Shown here piece after piece: positions 9,193 to 17,820 of a stretch of 64,000 nt of DNA (its first letter is position 1; the number at the start of each line of letters is the position of its first letter). The translations under genes and the position numbers were made by a program. The notes beneath the pieces were generated by a model, which saw only the letters and a program-made list of their open reading frames with translations, was not told the origin of the DNA and ran no database searches. This stretch comes from Desulfurococcaceae archaeon AG1 (lineage in GTDB: Archaea > Thermoproteota > Thermoprotei_A > Sulfolobales > AG1). The stretch covers positions 1 to 64,000 of the forward strand of contig BEWT01000013.1 of assembly GCA_003116855.1 (NCBI GenBank), in the 5' to 3' direction.

Positions 9193-9438
9193 CATGACTT
9201 CTTCGTATACGGCACCGTAGAGCTCTAGTGTTCCCCAATACTTCTTCCCACAGGTGCCAGAGCTATTGCGACTCTCATCGCCTTAATAAACTACTGGGTA
9301 GACTTCCTTGCCAGAGCTATAGGAGCCATGGTGATCGGCTCGATAACTGACAGGTTTAGGAGGAAGCTCGCATTATTCATAGACCCCGTGATCATGAGTA
9401 TAGCGACACCTGGGATATCATTAACCCCTATAATTTAA
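9193..9438 (+). pseudogene. Decayed MFS transporter fragment (metabolite:H+ symporter type)
   Basis: One frame carries HDFFVYGTVEL, then an in-frame TAG (9226-9228), then SPILLPTG and, further on, GAMVIGSITDRFRRKLALF ending at TAA 9436. The first part matches the start of metabolite:H+ symporters (EWYDFFxYG...), the second is MFS motif A (GxxxxDRxGRRxxL). There is no start codon, other stops lie upstream (TAG 9190), and the remaining ten or so helices are missing. This is a short ruin. The rest of the 8898-9744 gap holds nothing else that I can identify. Confidence 0.5.
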
Positions 9439-9744
9439 TCCGCTGCATGTTTTCTTTCTCGAGGATCCTCTCCACAGTATAAAGAATCAAGAGGTGGCGG
9501 CTTAGGTGTTTTATTAACTGCTAATAAAACACCTATATAAATATATGGATAATCACAGCGTGTAGCTTTAACATAGAACTGTTTCCTACTTATTAGAGAA
9601 TAATTTACAGATGTAGACTTTTATGGTTATTGTAAAGAATCCTGTATTCTCGTAAAAGTTTTACGCATTGAATTGGCTAAAATTAATGCTATTTTAACCC
9701 AGTTGCTAAGCCTCAGAGACAAGGAGTAGTTTATTAATAAGTGT

Positions 9745-10224
9745 TTACTTGACTATAGCTATGTTTGAGGCTTTCACCACAAGATCCACAGTATCGTTCA
9801 CCTTTATTCCAAGCTCGTTGAGGGCCTCTCTAGTGATCAGTATTTTTACTATCGATGGGGCTGTCTCAGCAACAACTATTGCTGATAATCCCTCACTTGT
9901 TATGGAGATAACCCTTGCCGGGATCTTGTTCCTCGCACTAAGAGCCTCGATCCTAGAGCTGACATAGGTGCTCACTATCTCCTCACCAAGCTCTGTTAAC
10001 ATCGCCTTAGCGCCTCTCCCTCTTCTCGTTATAACAAGTTTTCCTCCGACGTCTTTTTCAAGCGTTCTCACAATCCTTATAACATTTCTATATGATAAAC
10101 CGAGTTCTTCAGACGCAGCTCTTATAGAGCCCTTAGCCCTTATTATCCTAAGCACCTCTAGAGCTTTCCAGCCCACCTCAATTTCCTTTTCACCCACTCT
10201 AATAGAGAAGCTTTTAGGCCTCAT
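9745..10224 (-). CDS. ModE-like transcriptional regulator: winged helix plus TOBE domain
   Basis: About 159 residues from ATG 10224 (an upstream in-frame start at 10245 would add seven hydrophobic residues). The N-terminal part has a LysR/ModE-type winged helix: KALEVLRIIRAKGSIRAASE, LGLSYRNVIRIVRTLE, then ITRRGRGAKAMLTELGEEI as wing and exit helix. From about 95 on, IPARVISITSEGLSAIVVAE and ITREALNELGIKVNDTVDLV form one TOBE (molybdate/tungstate-binding) domain. Such proteins sense molybdate or tungstate and control its uptake or Mo-enzyme genes. A molybdenum hydroxylase gene lies at 18.4 kb; a direct link is conjecture. Confidence 0.82.
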   Translation of the reverse strand: MRPKSFSIRVGEKEIEVGWKALEVLRIIRAKGSIRAASEELGLSYRNVIRIVRTLEKDVGGKLVITRRGRGAKAMLTELGEEIVSTYVSSRIEALSARNKIPARVISITSEGLSAIVVAETAPSIVKILITREALNELGIKVNDTVDLVVKASNIAIVK

Positions 10225-10579
10225 GATCAGAATACAGACCACCATTTACTCTCACTGTACAAAGTTTTTAAACCACTTCAGCCATCTTCGACTTATAAAA
10301 TAAATCCTACTGGAGCGCTTTTCATTATCTGATATTTATTTTTTTCCTTTCTTCTATATCTCTAGGAACTTTTGCTATACTTGTATAGGAGTAGGAGTCC
10401 TTCGAATCATTTTGCTCTGAGCCCAACAGAACAGGATTCTCGTCTAAAAACGCGCTTTCAACGATATCCAAGGTTGTTGTAAGCTAAAAAGAACCTGGCA
10501 AATCTTTATCTAAGAACACTAGCAGGGTTAAAACATATTTGTAGGTTGGGTAAGAGATGGGTATAGTGGTAAAGCCGAT
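10225..10579. other. 355-nt spacer, nothing identified
   Basis: AT-rich sequence between two genes on the minus strand. No open frame with coding character and no inverted repeat of note. It must hold the promoter of the ModE-like gene (for example the TTTTTAAAC run at about 10263-10272 on the plus strand, read in reverse). Confidence 0.35.
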
Positions 10580-11344
10580 CTATCGTAGAGCTGAGAGTGT
10601 ATCTTGAAGAAATGATCTGAGTCCTCGTAACATGTTAGCCATATCAGATGATAGTGTGATCATGTTATAACCCATCTTTATAGCCCTGATAGCCTCCTCT
10701 GGCGAGTATGCCATTATACCAATGAGAGGCTTCTTCCCTCTAGCTATCTTTGGTATTTTTTCTAGAGAACCCAGTAGTACTGGGCTGTTCCTCTCTCCGA
10801 AGACTCCGAGCGATGCTGACAGATCGCTCGGACCGACAAATATTCCTGTGATGGTTTTCACTTCGAGTATCTTTTCGAGGTTTTCGACAGCCTTTGCGGT
10901 TTCTATCTGAACCAGAACTACAAGATCTTCTAGATATTTTTTATAATACTCAGCAGAGGGTATAGATCCATACATTGTTGCTCTTCTAGGACCAACACCC
11001 CTTATACCGTGGGGAGGGTAGAGCACGGATCTCTCAACAGCAAGGGCCTCTTCGTATGTGCTCACCCATGGAACCAGAATCCCGTGGGCCCCTACGTCGA
11101 GAACCCTCTTTATATATACAGGATCGTTCCATGGAACCCTAACAATCCCAGTTACACCGCTTCCCTTCAACCCCATGAGGATCAGTTCGACATCATATAT
11201 ATCAAGGGGCGCGTGCTCCATATCGATCACAACCCAATCAAGCGGTAGTGTTGAGATAGCCTCGGATACCTCGGGACTATTTATGGTTATCCACGTCCCA
11301 AACACCACCTCTCCTCTAGACGCCTTCTCAACAACCCTGTTCAT
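10580..11344 (-). CDS. HpcH/HpaI family aldolase (2-oxo-4-hydroxy acid aldolase)
   Basis: 254 residues, a class II pyruvate aldolase with TIM-barrel fold. Visible family motifs: FGTWITINSPE at the N-terminus, WVVIDMEHAP (metal-ligand region), VDVGAHGILVPWVSTYEEA form (RVLDVGAHGILVPWV), VGPRRATMYG, LVQIETAKAVENLE with the metal-binding glutamate, and GIFVGPSDLSASLG. Members cleave 4-hydroxy-2-oxo acids (for example 4-hydroxy-2-oxoheptanedioate or 2-keto-3-deoxy sugar acids) to pyruvate and an aldehyde. Substrate cannot be read from the sequence. It stands alone on the minus strand. Confidence 0.85.
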   Translation of the reverse strand: MNRVVEKASRGEVVFGTWITINSPEVSEAISTLPLDWVVIDMEHAPLDIYDVELILMGLKGSGVTGIVRVPWNDPVYIKRVLDVGAHGILVPWVSTYEEALAVERSVLYPPHGIRGVGPRRATMYGSIPSAEYYKKYLEDLVVLVQIETAKAVENLEKILEVKTITGIFVGPSDLSASLGVFGERNSPVLLGSLEKIPKIARGKKPLIGIMAYSPEEAIRAIKMGYNMITLSSDMANMLRGLRSFLQDTLSALR

Positions 11345-11506
11345 TATAACCTCCGGGTATGATACGTATCTTAATATAAATATAAATATAACCGAATATC
11401 GTTATTAAAGAGCACATATAGAACCATGCACTGCCTCTAGCAGCCAGCTCATAAAAACCTTCATAACATAGCACGATAAGAAATAATAAAGTAATACTAC
11501 CAAAAA

Positions 11507-11974
11507 CTAAATTACCATGTATATGTTAACCCTACCCTTATCATCAAAACTATATATGGTAAATGGCTCCTTCTTCTGCCCGGGCATACCTGGCGATCCT
11601 GATGGCATGCCTGGAAGGCTGATGCCTTTAATAGGGGGCTTTTCGTTCAGTAGCTTCTCTATAGCCTCGGCAGGTGTGTGACCAACAACTATGTATCCCT
11701 CTACTATTGCTATATGGCAGGACCAGAGGTTCTCTGGGATTCGGAGCTCTTCCAGCTTAGATCCTATATCATGCACAATGTTCATGGTAACATACGCTCC
11801 TAATCCTTTAAGGTATTTAGCGTATTCCTCACAACACGTACACGAGGGATCCTTAATGATTACCGCATTAACACCCTCTAATCTTAGCTCGGGTCCTTTA
11901 AGTAGTGATACAGCATATAGTGAAGTTACAATCACAATTGGTAGCATGATCGCAACCATTACAATCCAGCGCAT
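11507..11974 (-). CDS. DUF411 family metal-binding protein, membrane-anchored
   Basis: 155 residues from ATG 11974 (GTG 11986 would add four). A single N-terminal hydrophobic segment (about 4-27) is followed by the DUF411 domain: KDPSCTCCEEYAKYLKGLGA, with a CxCC motif, LWSCHIAIVEGYIVVGHTPAEA, and the C-terminal PGMPSGSPGMPG. DUF411 proteins bind copper or other soft metals and are found near metal resistance genes. The anchor suggests the domain is outside the membrane. The protein has four cysteines in all, three in the CxCC motif and one in SCH. No metal exporter is adjacent. Family assignment is from memory of the motifs and looks solid. Confidence 0.8.
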   Translation of the reverse strand: MRWIVMVAIMLPIVIVTSLYAVSLLKGPELRLEGVNAVIIKDPSCTCCEEYAKYLKGLGAYVTMNIVHDIGSKLEELRIPENLWSCHIAIVEGYIVVGHTPAEAIEKLLNEKPPIKGISLPGMPSGSPGMPGQKKEPFTIYSFDDKGRVNIYMVI

Positions 11975-12273
11975 ACCACACCACACTGCTAAATATAAAC
12001 AGTATAGAAGCTAAAAAACTTCCCTCCACCGTTCCACTTATCGCTGGTTTCAGACAGTATCTAACCCTTTGAGGATAATGCTCTAATTCTCTAAAGATCC
12101 TTGATATCAAACAATACCGCGACAACAATTTCAAGCTAATAGAGATTTATAAAGATCTATTTGTATGCCCTTAATAATAAGCTGGCTTCACACTTCTCCA
12201 AACCATACTAGCTATACCCTCTCAGCAGAAGAAAACCCCATACCATCAAGCCTATAACTAATCCATGGATCCA

Positions 12274-12293
12274 TAGAGATCGCAAGATCTCTA
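12274..12293. repeat. Perfect 8-bp hairpin closed by a GCAA tetraloop
   Basis: TAGAGATC-GCAA-GATCTCTA: eight perfect base pairs around a GNRA tetraloop, in the 475-nt gap between DUF411 and the phosphonate-type permease. A GNRA-capped stem suggests a folded RNA rather than chance. It might be the 3' end of the minus-strand ABC operon transcript or part of a small RNA. The rest of this gap shows no coding frame. Confidence 0.4.
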
Positions 12294-12449
12294 CGGGAGA
12301 GTCGAAACCCCTAAACATGAGAGAAAGAAAGCTTTGAAGAGCATCACGAGACGATTGTTTGCCTGCCTAGCCCAAAGATCTCTATATGTTGTGAAGAAAG
12401 CCTTATGCTAATGAAACCAGTGCTGCGTCAGGGCTGTTAGTGTTAATGC

Positions 12450-13178
12450 TTATACTCGCAATCTAGCAATATAACTGACAAGATCTATGGCTACTACTAA
12501 TAATAAGGTGAATATCACGAATGTTAATGTAGCCTGGTAGTTCAGCATGCCCAGATAGTTCATTATATAATACCCAATGCCTCCTGCACCAACGAATCCT
12601 AATATGGTTGCGGTTCTCACATTATATTCCAGCATGAATAGAACATTGCTAATAATATATCTCTTGGCATGGGAGTAGAGCGCAAATGCTAGCGGCAATC
12701 CCCTTAGCCCGATAACCCTTAGTGAGTCGTAATGCTCCCTGCTAATAGCCTCTAGTGATTCGTAGAAAAACTTAGCCAGATACCCTGATGTGTATATGAT
12801 CAGTGCGAGCGCTCCAGCCTTAGGACCAGGCCCCACGAGTATAACGAAAAGTATAGCCCATAGTATTGCTGGTACAGTCCTTATAGCATTAGCTGTCATC
12901 CTACCCACTAACGCTACTCTTGGCGGGACTATCAAGGGGCTTGCAAGGGGTGCTAGTATATATGCTATCAATGTTCCGCCGGAAACGCCTAGCAGTGATA
13001 TGATCAGGGTTTCGTAAGACGCTATAAGCGCGTCACCAACGAGATCCCACCTTACACCGAGTTCTGGTAAAAACTTAGCAATATTTACCCCCACCTTAGC
13101 CCATACGCCAATATCGATGAGACCTAAGGGGTATGATAAGATCAGGGTTATTACGAGCATGATCATGATGAGCCTCAA
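12450..13178 (-). CDS. phnE: Phosphonate/phosphate-type ABC transporter permease (PhnE-like)
   Basis: 242 residues with about six membrane segments (5-20, 50-75, 95-118, 120-140, 180-210 and 212-235 roughly). TTG start overlapping the ATPase stop (TTGA), so it is translated in a coupled way. The binding-protein-dependent permease loop is visible as ESLEAISREHYDSLRVIGLRG, the PhnE variant of the EAA motif that docks on the ATPase. It completes a binding protein-ATPase-permease set in the order phnD-phnC-phnE on the minus strand. Substrate may be phosphonate, phosphite, or phosphate. Confidence 0.82.
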   Translation of the reverse strand: MRLIMIMLVITLILSYPLGLIDIGVWAKVGVNIAKFLPELGVRWDLVGDALIASYETLIISLLGVSGGTLIAYILAPLASPLIVPPRVALVGRMTANAIRTVPAILWAILFVILVGPGPKAGALALIIYTSGYLAKFFYESLEAISREHYDSLRVIGLRGLPLAFALYSHAKRYIISNVLFMLEYNVRTATILGFVGAGGIGYYIMNYLGMLNYQATLTFVIFTLLLVVAIDLVSYIARLRV

Positions 13179-13876
13179 ACCGCCTCCCTCAAGATACCCC
13201 CGTCTAGGAGATATATCTTGTCAAAATACTTCGAAGTCAGCCATTTATCATGCATCACGGCAATTATCGTAAGGCCTTTGGATTTAAGACCCACCATGAG
13301 CTTCGCTATATCTTCAGCAGTATCTAGATCTAGGTTAGATACAGGCTCGTCAGCAAGCAGGATCTCCGCCCTCTGAAGAATAGCCCTAGCTATAGCTACT
13401 CTCTGCCTCTCACCCCCACTAAGCCTATCAACCCTACTCTTAGCCTTGCCATCAAGCCCAACCATTCTTAAGGCCTCAAGAGCTTCGCTAAGATCATCCC
13501 TACCCCACAGACCCGCCATGAATCTTAGGGGCTTGCTAGGCGCCTTAGCTAGTAGAACGTTATAGAGAGCTGACTCACCCTCAACCAGCCCTAGATTCTG
13601 GGGTATATATGCTATCCTCCCCCTAAGACTATTAAAGCAGCCTGTATTTGTGATACAGCCAAGCACCCTCACATAGCCCTTCTCGGGTTTTAGAATCCCT
13701 GCTATGATCTTGAGCAGCGTTGTCTTCCCAACCCCACTCCTACCCATTATAGCTATAGCCTCTCCATAGCCTACCTTGAGATTAACTCCACTAAGGATCC
13801 TGGTAGAACCATAGCTAAAGAACACGTCATTTAGCTCTACAGCATGACCTGCAGATGGTTCTGGCAATAATAACAC
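13175..13876 (-). CDS. phnC: Phosphonate-type ABC transporter ATP-binding protein (PhnC-like)
   Basis: 233 residues, GTG start with AGGTGT overlapping it. Walker A MGRSGVGKTTLLK (about 39-51), Q-loop AYIPQNLGLVEGESALYNVL typical of PhnC, signature RLSGGERQRVAIAR (about 155), Walker B ILLADEPVSNLDLDTA, and H-loop AVMHDKWL. The gene sits three bases after phnD and overlaps phnE by four. It energises import across the membrane. Confidence 0.87.
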   Translation of the reverse strand: MLLLPEPSAGHAVELNDVFFSYGSTRILSGVNLKVGYGEAIAIMGRSGVGKTTLLKIIAGILKPEKGYVRVLGCITNTGCFNSLRGRIAYIPQNLGLVEGESALYNVLLAKAPSKPLRFMAGLWGRDDLSEALEALRMVGLDGKAKSRVDRLSGGERQRVAIARAILQRAEILLADEPVSNLDLDTAEDIAKLMVGLKSKGLTIIAVMHDKWLTSKYFDKIYLLDGGILREAV

Positions 13877-13879
13877 CTG

Positions 13880-14827
13880 TCAGCCGCCGGCTCTGAGATA
13901 CTTATCTTTAAGACCTGTGGCTTCCAGAGCATCCATCAGGGGTTTGAGGTGCTCCTCCACACCCTTCTCCTCGAATCTAACGAAGATCGCTGAGACGAAC
14001 TTCCTCATTAGATCTGGTTTGTTATTGAGCTCTAGAAGAGCGTTCTTAATCCTATCCCTAAGATCTTTTGGAACACTCTTCGACACCAATACCACGTGGG
14101 CTGGAATTGGCCCCTGCTGCTCAAGAACCCTACTGTTATTCATAGCCTCCCAATAAAGGCTGACCGGAACATCTCCAGCCATTATGGTTACATCCACATG
14201 ACCCCTCTTAAGAGCCTCCCAACACTGAGCATAGCCTCCTGCAAACACAACCTCGCCGAAGAACTGCTTAGGATCAGCTGGCGGCTTTATATAGCCGAGC
14301 TGCACCAACCTATACATCGGAAATATATAGCCTGAGGTTGATAACTCGTTGGGAAAACAAGCCCTCTTACCCCTCAGATCCTCTAGACCCCTATATGGCG
14401 AATCCTTAGCAACTATCCAGTACGAGTAATAGTAAGGAGCCGCCCTACTCTCATTACCTATCACCACATCTCTAACCTCGACCAAGAGCATCTCTACATC
14501 GGCTACATAGAGGGCTAGAGCAGCTGGAAGGGATCCTACGCCAAGTGCTAACTGAGCATGACCAAATCTCAGAGACTCCACTATAGCTGCAACGCTTGTC
14601 GGGAAGTATAGCTCTACATCAAGCCCTAATCTGGATTCTAGGAAAGATTCTAGCTCTCTAGCCTCGGCCTCAACCCTCTCCCTTGGTATCGGGTTCACCA
14701 CAACCACCATCTTACCCATGCCAGGAGAGCCAGGAGGTTTCGACAGATAGGTATAGCCAGCACCCATAGCAACTACTACAAGGATCACTACCACAATAAT
14801 CACAGAGACCCTAGATAACCCTCGCAT
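13880..14827 (-). CDS. phnD: Phosphate/phosphite/phosphonate ABC transporter binding protein (PhnD-like)
   Basis: About 315 residues from ATG 14827; GTG codons at 14836 and 14833 are in-frame alternatives. A strong N-terminal membrane segment (SVIIVVVILVVVAMGAGYTYL) anchors or exports it, followed by a PPGSPGMGK linker. The body is a PhnD-type periplasmic fold: VVVNPIPRERVEAEARELESFL, SLRFGHAQLALGVGSLPAAL, DLRGKRACFPNELSTSGY and HVDVTIMAGDVPVSLYWEA. The RGKRACF...STSGY segment corresponds to the oxyanion-binding part in this family. Ligand remains undetermined. Confidence 0.82.
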   Translation of the reverse strand: MRGLSRVSVIIVVVILVVVAMGAGYTYLSKPPGSPGMGKMVVVVNPIPRERVEAEARELESFLESRLGLDVELYFPTSVAAIVESLRFGHAQLALGVGSLPAALALYVADVEMLLVEVRDVVIGNESRAAPYYYSYWIVAKDSPYRGLEDLRGKRACFPNELSTSGYIFPMYRLVQLGYIKPPADPKQFFGEVVFAGGYAQCWEALKRGHVDVTIMAGDVPVSLYWEAMNNSRVLEQQGPIPAHVVLVSKSVPKDLRDRIKNALLELNNKPDLMRKFVSAIFVRFEEKGVEEHLKPLMDALEATGLKDKYLRAGG

Positions 14828-15303
14828 GCTCACCACCCGAGCTACAGGCTCTCTCTACAAATAAAAGATTATAGATCAAACATTCTGAAAACAGATCCGC
14901 GGTTCTATAAAGCGCGTCCTCTGCCATGCCTATTCCTCCCCCCATTGGTTTAGATAAGCCCATACATATGTAAGAATAAACCGAGATCAGGCGATCCTTA
15001 AAAATTTTCATATTTACACCCACATTTATTTGTAACTATCAGCTTATAAGCTTATCACTATGGAGGAACACAAAGCACAGAAAAACCCTACAACCAACAA
15101 ATCCTAAAGCGATTTAAAACAGAATAACCCAAAGCGCGGGTTTCAACGTTGCGTTGAAGTTTATAAACAATCCTAATCCTTTGGATACTATGCCGAGTAT
15201 ATGGAAAGCTGAACCTTAATGTGAGATGCATGAAAGAAGTACATTAAGGTGAAGAGCCTTACCCCTCTTCCTAAGAACGACTTTATGCTATGAACTCGTT
15301 GAG
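14828..15303. other. 476-nt spacer with a small hairpin
   Basis: Between phnD and gatD. A perfect short inverted repeat TTCAACG-TTG-CGTTGAA lies at 15142-15158. An open frame at 14811-15023 (-) overlaps the phnD start, has no recognisable domain and is rejected. Nothing else identified; the AT-rich parts near 14990-15030 are likely the phn promoter. Confidence 0.35.
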
Positions 15304-16599
15304 TTAGCGGTAAAGATTTTTCGTGTGCCTCGGACTTATCTCGCCAGCTATGTTTGTGAGCATCAGTTTTCTGATCTCATCCATATCTCTTGTCCTTCTA
15401 AGGATCCATGATAGCTTTACATAAGCCACCTCCGGGAGCATATCCTCGCAGGGTATTACTCCTGCTCTAAGCATCTCCCTCCCCGTGCTATATACAGCCA
15501 GGTTTACCCTGCCATAGAGTGTCTGGGATGTTATTGCTACTGGGATACCGTTTTCTACCGCCCTCTTCAGGGAGGGAACGAGCTTCTCGGGTACATGGCC
15601 AAAGCCTGTCCCTGCTATCACTATCCCCCTATAGCCCTTATCAACCATAATGTCTATTAGCTCGGCCTCTATGCCTGGATAGCTATAGATCAGTGCTACT
15701 TTTTTCTCAAAACCGTTATAGAGGATCGGTTCTCCTCTGCTTCTAGGCCTATAATCACTGCTTGTAATCCTTATCTCCCTCTTATAAGGATCGATCATAG
15801 CTATTGGCTGAGCGTTTATCGATTGGAACGCGTCTCTCCGTGATGTATGCATCTTCCTAACCCTAGTTCCCCTGTGGATCGCTATCTCGAGGTCTGAGGT
15901 ATCGCTATGCATGGCTACAACAGATTCTGCGAAAGGAGCCTTAGCTGCTGCTAGAAGCGCTCCTATAAAGTTTGTTGCAGCATCAGTGCTCGGTCTATCA
16001 CTACTCCTCTGAGATCCTACAAAGACTGCGGGAACAGGCATATTCTGGATCGCAAATGCTATAGCCGCTGAGGTGAAGCTCATAGTATCGGTACCATGGG
16101 TGATCACAACACCCTCATAACCCGACATCATAGCCCTATACACGCTCTCTGCAATCCTTTCCCAATATTCAGGCTCCATGTTCTCTGAAAGGATGCTCAT
16201 TAGGATCTCAACATCAAGCCTGGCTATCTCCCCAGCCTCTGGTATTATTTCCAATAGTTCCTCCGAAGTCATTGCCGGTCTAACAGCCCCTGTCTCGTAC
16301 TCAACCTTAGAGGCTATCGTACCCCCAGTCCCAATAACCTTAACCATAGGGCCTGTACCCACAGCACCTCTAGGCTGCTCGACACCTAGCTGCTCAATGG
16401 GCTTCTTACCAATAATCTCTATAGATGCACTGCTATCTATCGAAACCCCTATATTATAACCACTCTCAAGTTTTATCACAAGAATATCTGGCGCTGAGTA
16501 TGCATGCTTCGGCATAACAACACCCTGGATCACCAGACCATTTTTCCTTATCCTAACAATATCACCAACACTCACACCAAGATCCTCAGGGATAACCAT
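15304..16599 (-). CDS. gatD: Glutamyl-tRNA(Gln) amidotransferase subunit D
   Basis: 431 residues, the usual GatD length. An N-terminal beta domain (1-75) is followed by an L-asparaginase-like domain: KVIGTGGTIASKVEYETGAV (87-106) with the nucleophilic threonine, VVITHGTDTMSFTSAAIAFA (164-183) with the Thr-Asp pair, and HRGTRVRKMHTSRRDAF with the catalytic lysine. GatD releases ammonia from glutamine or asparagine for GatE, which amidates Glu-tRNA(Gln) to Gln-tRNA(Gln); archaea lacking GlnRS depend on it. The N-terminal domain and length separate it from plain asparaginases. gatE is not adjacent: the genes on either side are unrelated. Confidence 0.92.
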   Translation of the reverse strand: MVIPEDLGVSVGDIVRIRKNGLVIQGVVMPKHAYSAPDILVIKLESGYNIGVSIDSSASIEIIGKKPIEQLGVEQPRGAVGTGPMVKVIGTGGTIASKVEYETGAVRPAMTSEELLEIIPEAGEIARLDVEILMSILSENMEPEYWERIAESVYRAMMSGYEGVVITHGTDTMSFTSAAIAFAIQNMPVPAVFVGSQRSSDRPSTDAATNFIGALLAAAKAPFAESVVAMHSDTSDLEIAIHRGTRVRKMHTSRRDAFQSINAQPIAMIDPYKREIRITSSDYRPRSRGEPILYNGFEKKVALIYSYPGIEAELIDIMVDKGYRGIVIAGTGFGHVPEKLVPSLKRAVENGIPVAITSQTLYGRVNLAVYSTGREMLRAGVIPCEDMLPEVAYVKLSWILRRTRDMDEIRKLMLTNIAGEISPRHTKNLYR

Positions 16600-16920
16600 A
16601 TAAGCACCACTAACATGGTTTCTGGAGAGTTATTATTCCTCAAAAACACTCCCAACCAACCACACCTAGCACGCCATTCTATGAAAAACGAAACAGCCTT
16701 CTATTTAGAAACCTAGTAGAGCTCAGCTACCCACAGCCGCAATGCTTAGTCTTAACATTTCAAACATATAGATTCGATGGATATTAAGGAGAAAGAGCTA
16801 TTGATAACAAAAATATCAGCTAAAATAAAGCTCGACTCTAGCCAAATCACATTACCTCTTACACAATTACACGTCCAACGTCTGGGGGAAAATATGGTGA
16901 TCTTAATTGAATAACAATGC
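16600..16920. other. 321-nt spacer, nothing identified
   Basis: AT-rich, no coding frame or repeat seen. The segment next to 16600 should contain the gatD promoter (minus strand). Confidence 0.35.
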
Positions 16921-17316
16921 CTATCTTATCTCAAAGCCTTCTCTTTTCATCTCTTCAATAGCTTCTCTAGCAACCCTGAAACCCTCAACCCCTGCAGGAG
17001 CTCCCGCATAGATCATAGCCTGTATCAGTGCTTCCTTTACCTCCTCCAATGTACAGCCGTTCCTGAACGCTCCCTTTATATGTAACTTTAACTCGTTACT
17101 CCTTCCCATAGCTGCTAACAGTGCTATGTTTATCAGACTCTTATACTTCCTCGGTATAGCCTTTCCCGACCATACTATGCCCCATACATATTCGTTCAAT
17201 ATATCCTGAAGTTCTCTATCAAACTCGGTTGCACTCTTCATAGCGTTTTCAACATATTTCTCGCCGAGAACCTCTTTTCTAATTCTCAAACCGATTTCGT
17301 ATCTCTCAGAAACCAT
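16921..17316 (-). CDS. Carboxymuconolactone decarboxylase/AhpD-like family protein
   Basis: 131 residues, the length of single-domain CMD proteins. The core LKLHIKGAFRNGCTLEEVKEALIQAMIYAG fits the all-alpha CMD fold. The CxxC of AhpD-type peroxidase partners is absent; only one cysteine (GCTLEE) is present, closer to the decarboxylase (PcaC) branch. In archaea these proteins usually lack a protocatechuate pathway and their reaction is unknown. The context (a decayed flavoprotein, a NifX-like protein, a Mo hydroxylase) does not identify a substrate. Confidence 0.8.
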   Translation of the reverse strand: MVSERYEIGLRIRKEVLGEKYVENAMKSATEFDRELQDILNEYVWGIVWSGKAIPRKYKSLINIALLAAMGRSNELKLHIKGAFRNGCTLEEVKEALIQAMIYAGAPAGVEGFRVAREAIEEMKREGFEIR

Positions 17317-17402
17317 GGACTACACCTCGGCTGTTTTCTTTACAACTATTAAATAAATAATCCTAACTTTCCAGGGATCGCTTTAGCTTTACATCACGAC
17401 TA

Positions 17403-17786
17403 GAACTCTTCGACGAGGATCCGAACGTTGCTGGTGTTTTAGCCTGTCGAGGTTGTGTATCTATGTGTAACGGATCTCAGATCTTATTTTGCAACAGAGA
17501 AAAGAGGAAAACCAAGCCATCCAGAACAGTATATGTGTGATTGCAACCATGTCGGAGATGATTTGGTGGAAATAGTCACGATATTATTATCGTTAGCAGT
17601 AACACTGGGTCATGCATAGCTATAAATACTGCCGAGAAGAGTTTGAACGTTCTTCTGGTGGAGAATAGTCAGAGCTTTGGCCCTACATCACGATTCAGAC
17701 GCCCTCTGTCGAGGGCCCCACACATCACCAAGTTGTTTCTGGCCTGCTGGTTAATATGTGTGAATACTAGATCTTTATGGATATAA
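17403..17786 (+). pseudogene. Ruin of a ferredoxin/flavoprotein oxidoreductase locus
   Basis: A single reading frame, broken by TGA at about 17538 and 17559, first reads ELFDEDPNVAGVLACRGC then VSMCNGSQ, reminiscent of a 4Fe-4S ferredoxin end, and later HDIIIVSSNTGSCIAINTAE and KSLNVLLVENSQSFGPTS, which matches the N-terminal FAD-binding Rossmann unit (DVIVVGxGxAGxxAAxxAxxxGxxVxLVE) with its glycines eroded. The remainder of the oxidoreductase is gone. Conservation of both parts in one frame makes chance unlikely. The sequence is immediately upstream of the NifX-like gene. Confidence 0.45.
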
Positions 17787-17820
17787 GCTCCATAAGGCAG
17801 TATGTCTGAAGGGATGTTGC

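Noticed and set aside
14811-15023. 70-residue minus-strand frame overlapping the phnD start
   Set aside because: No recognisable domain, no Shine-Dalgarno, overlaps a well-supported gene.
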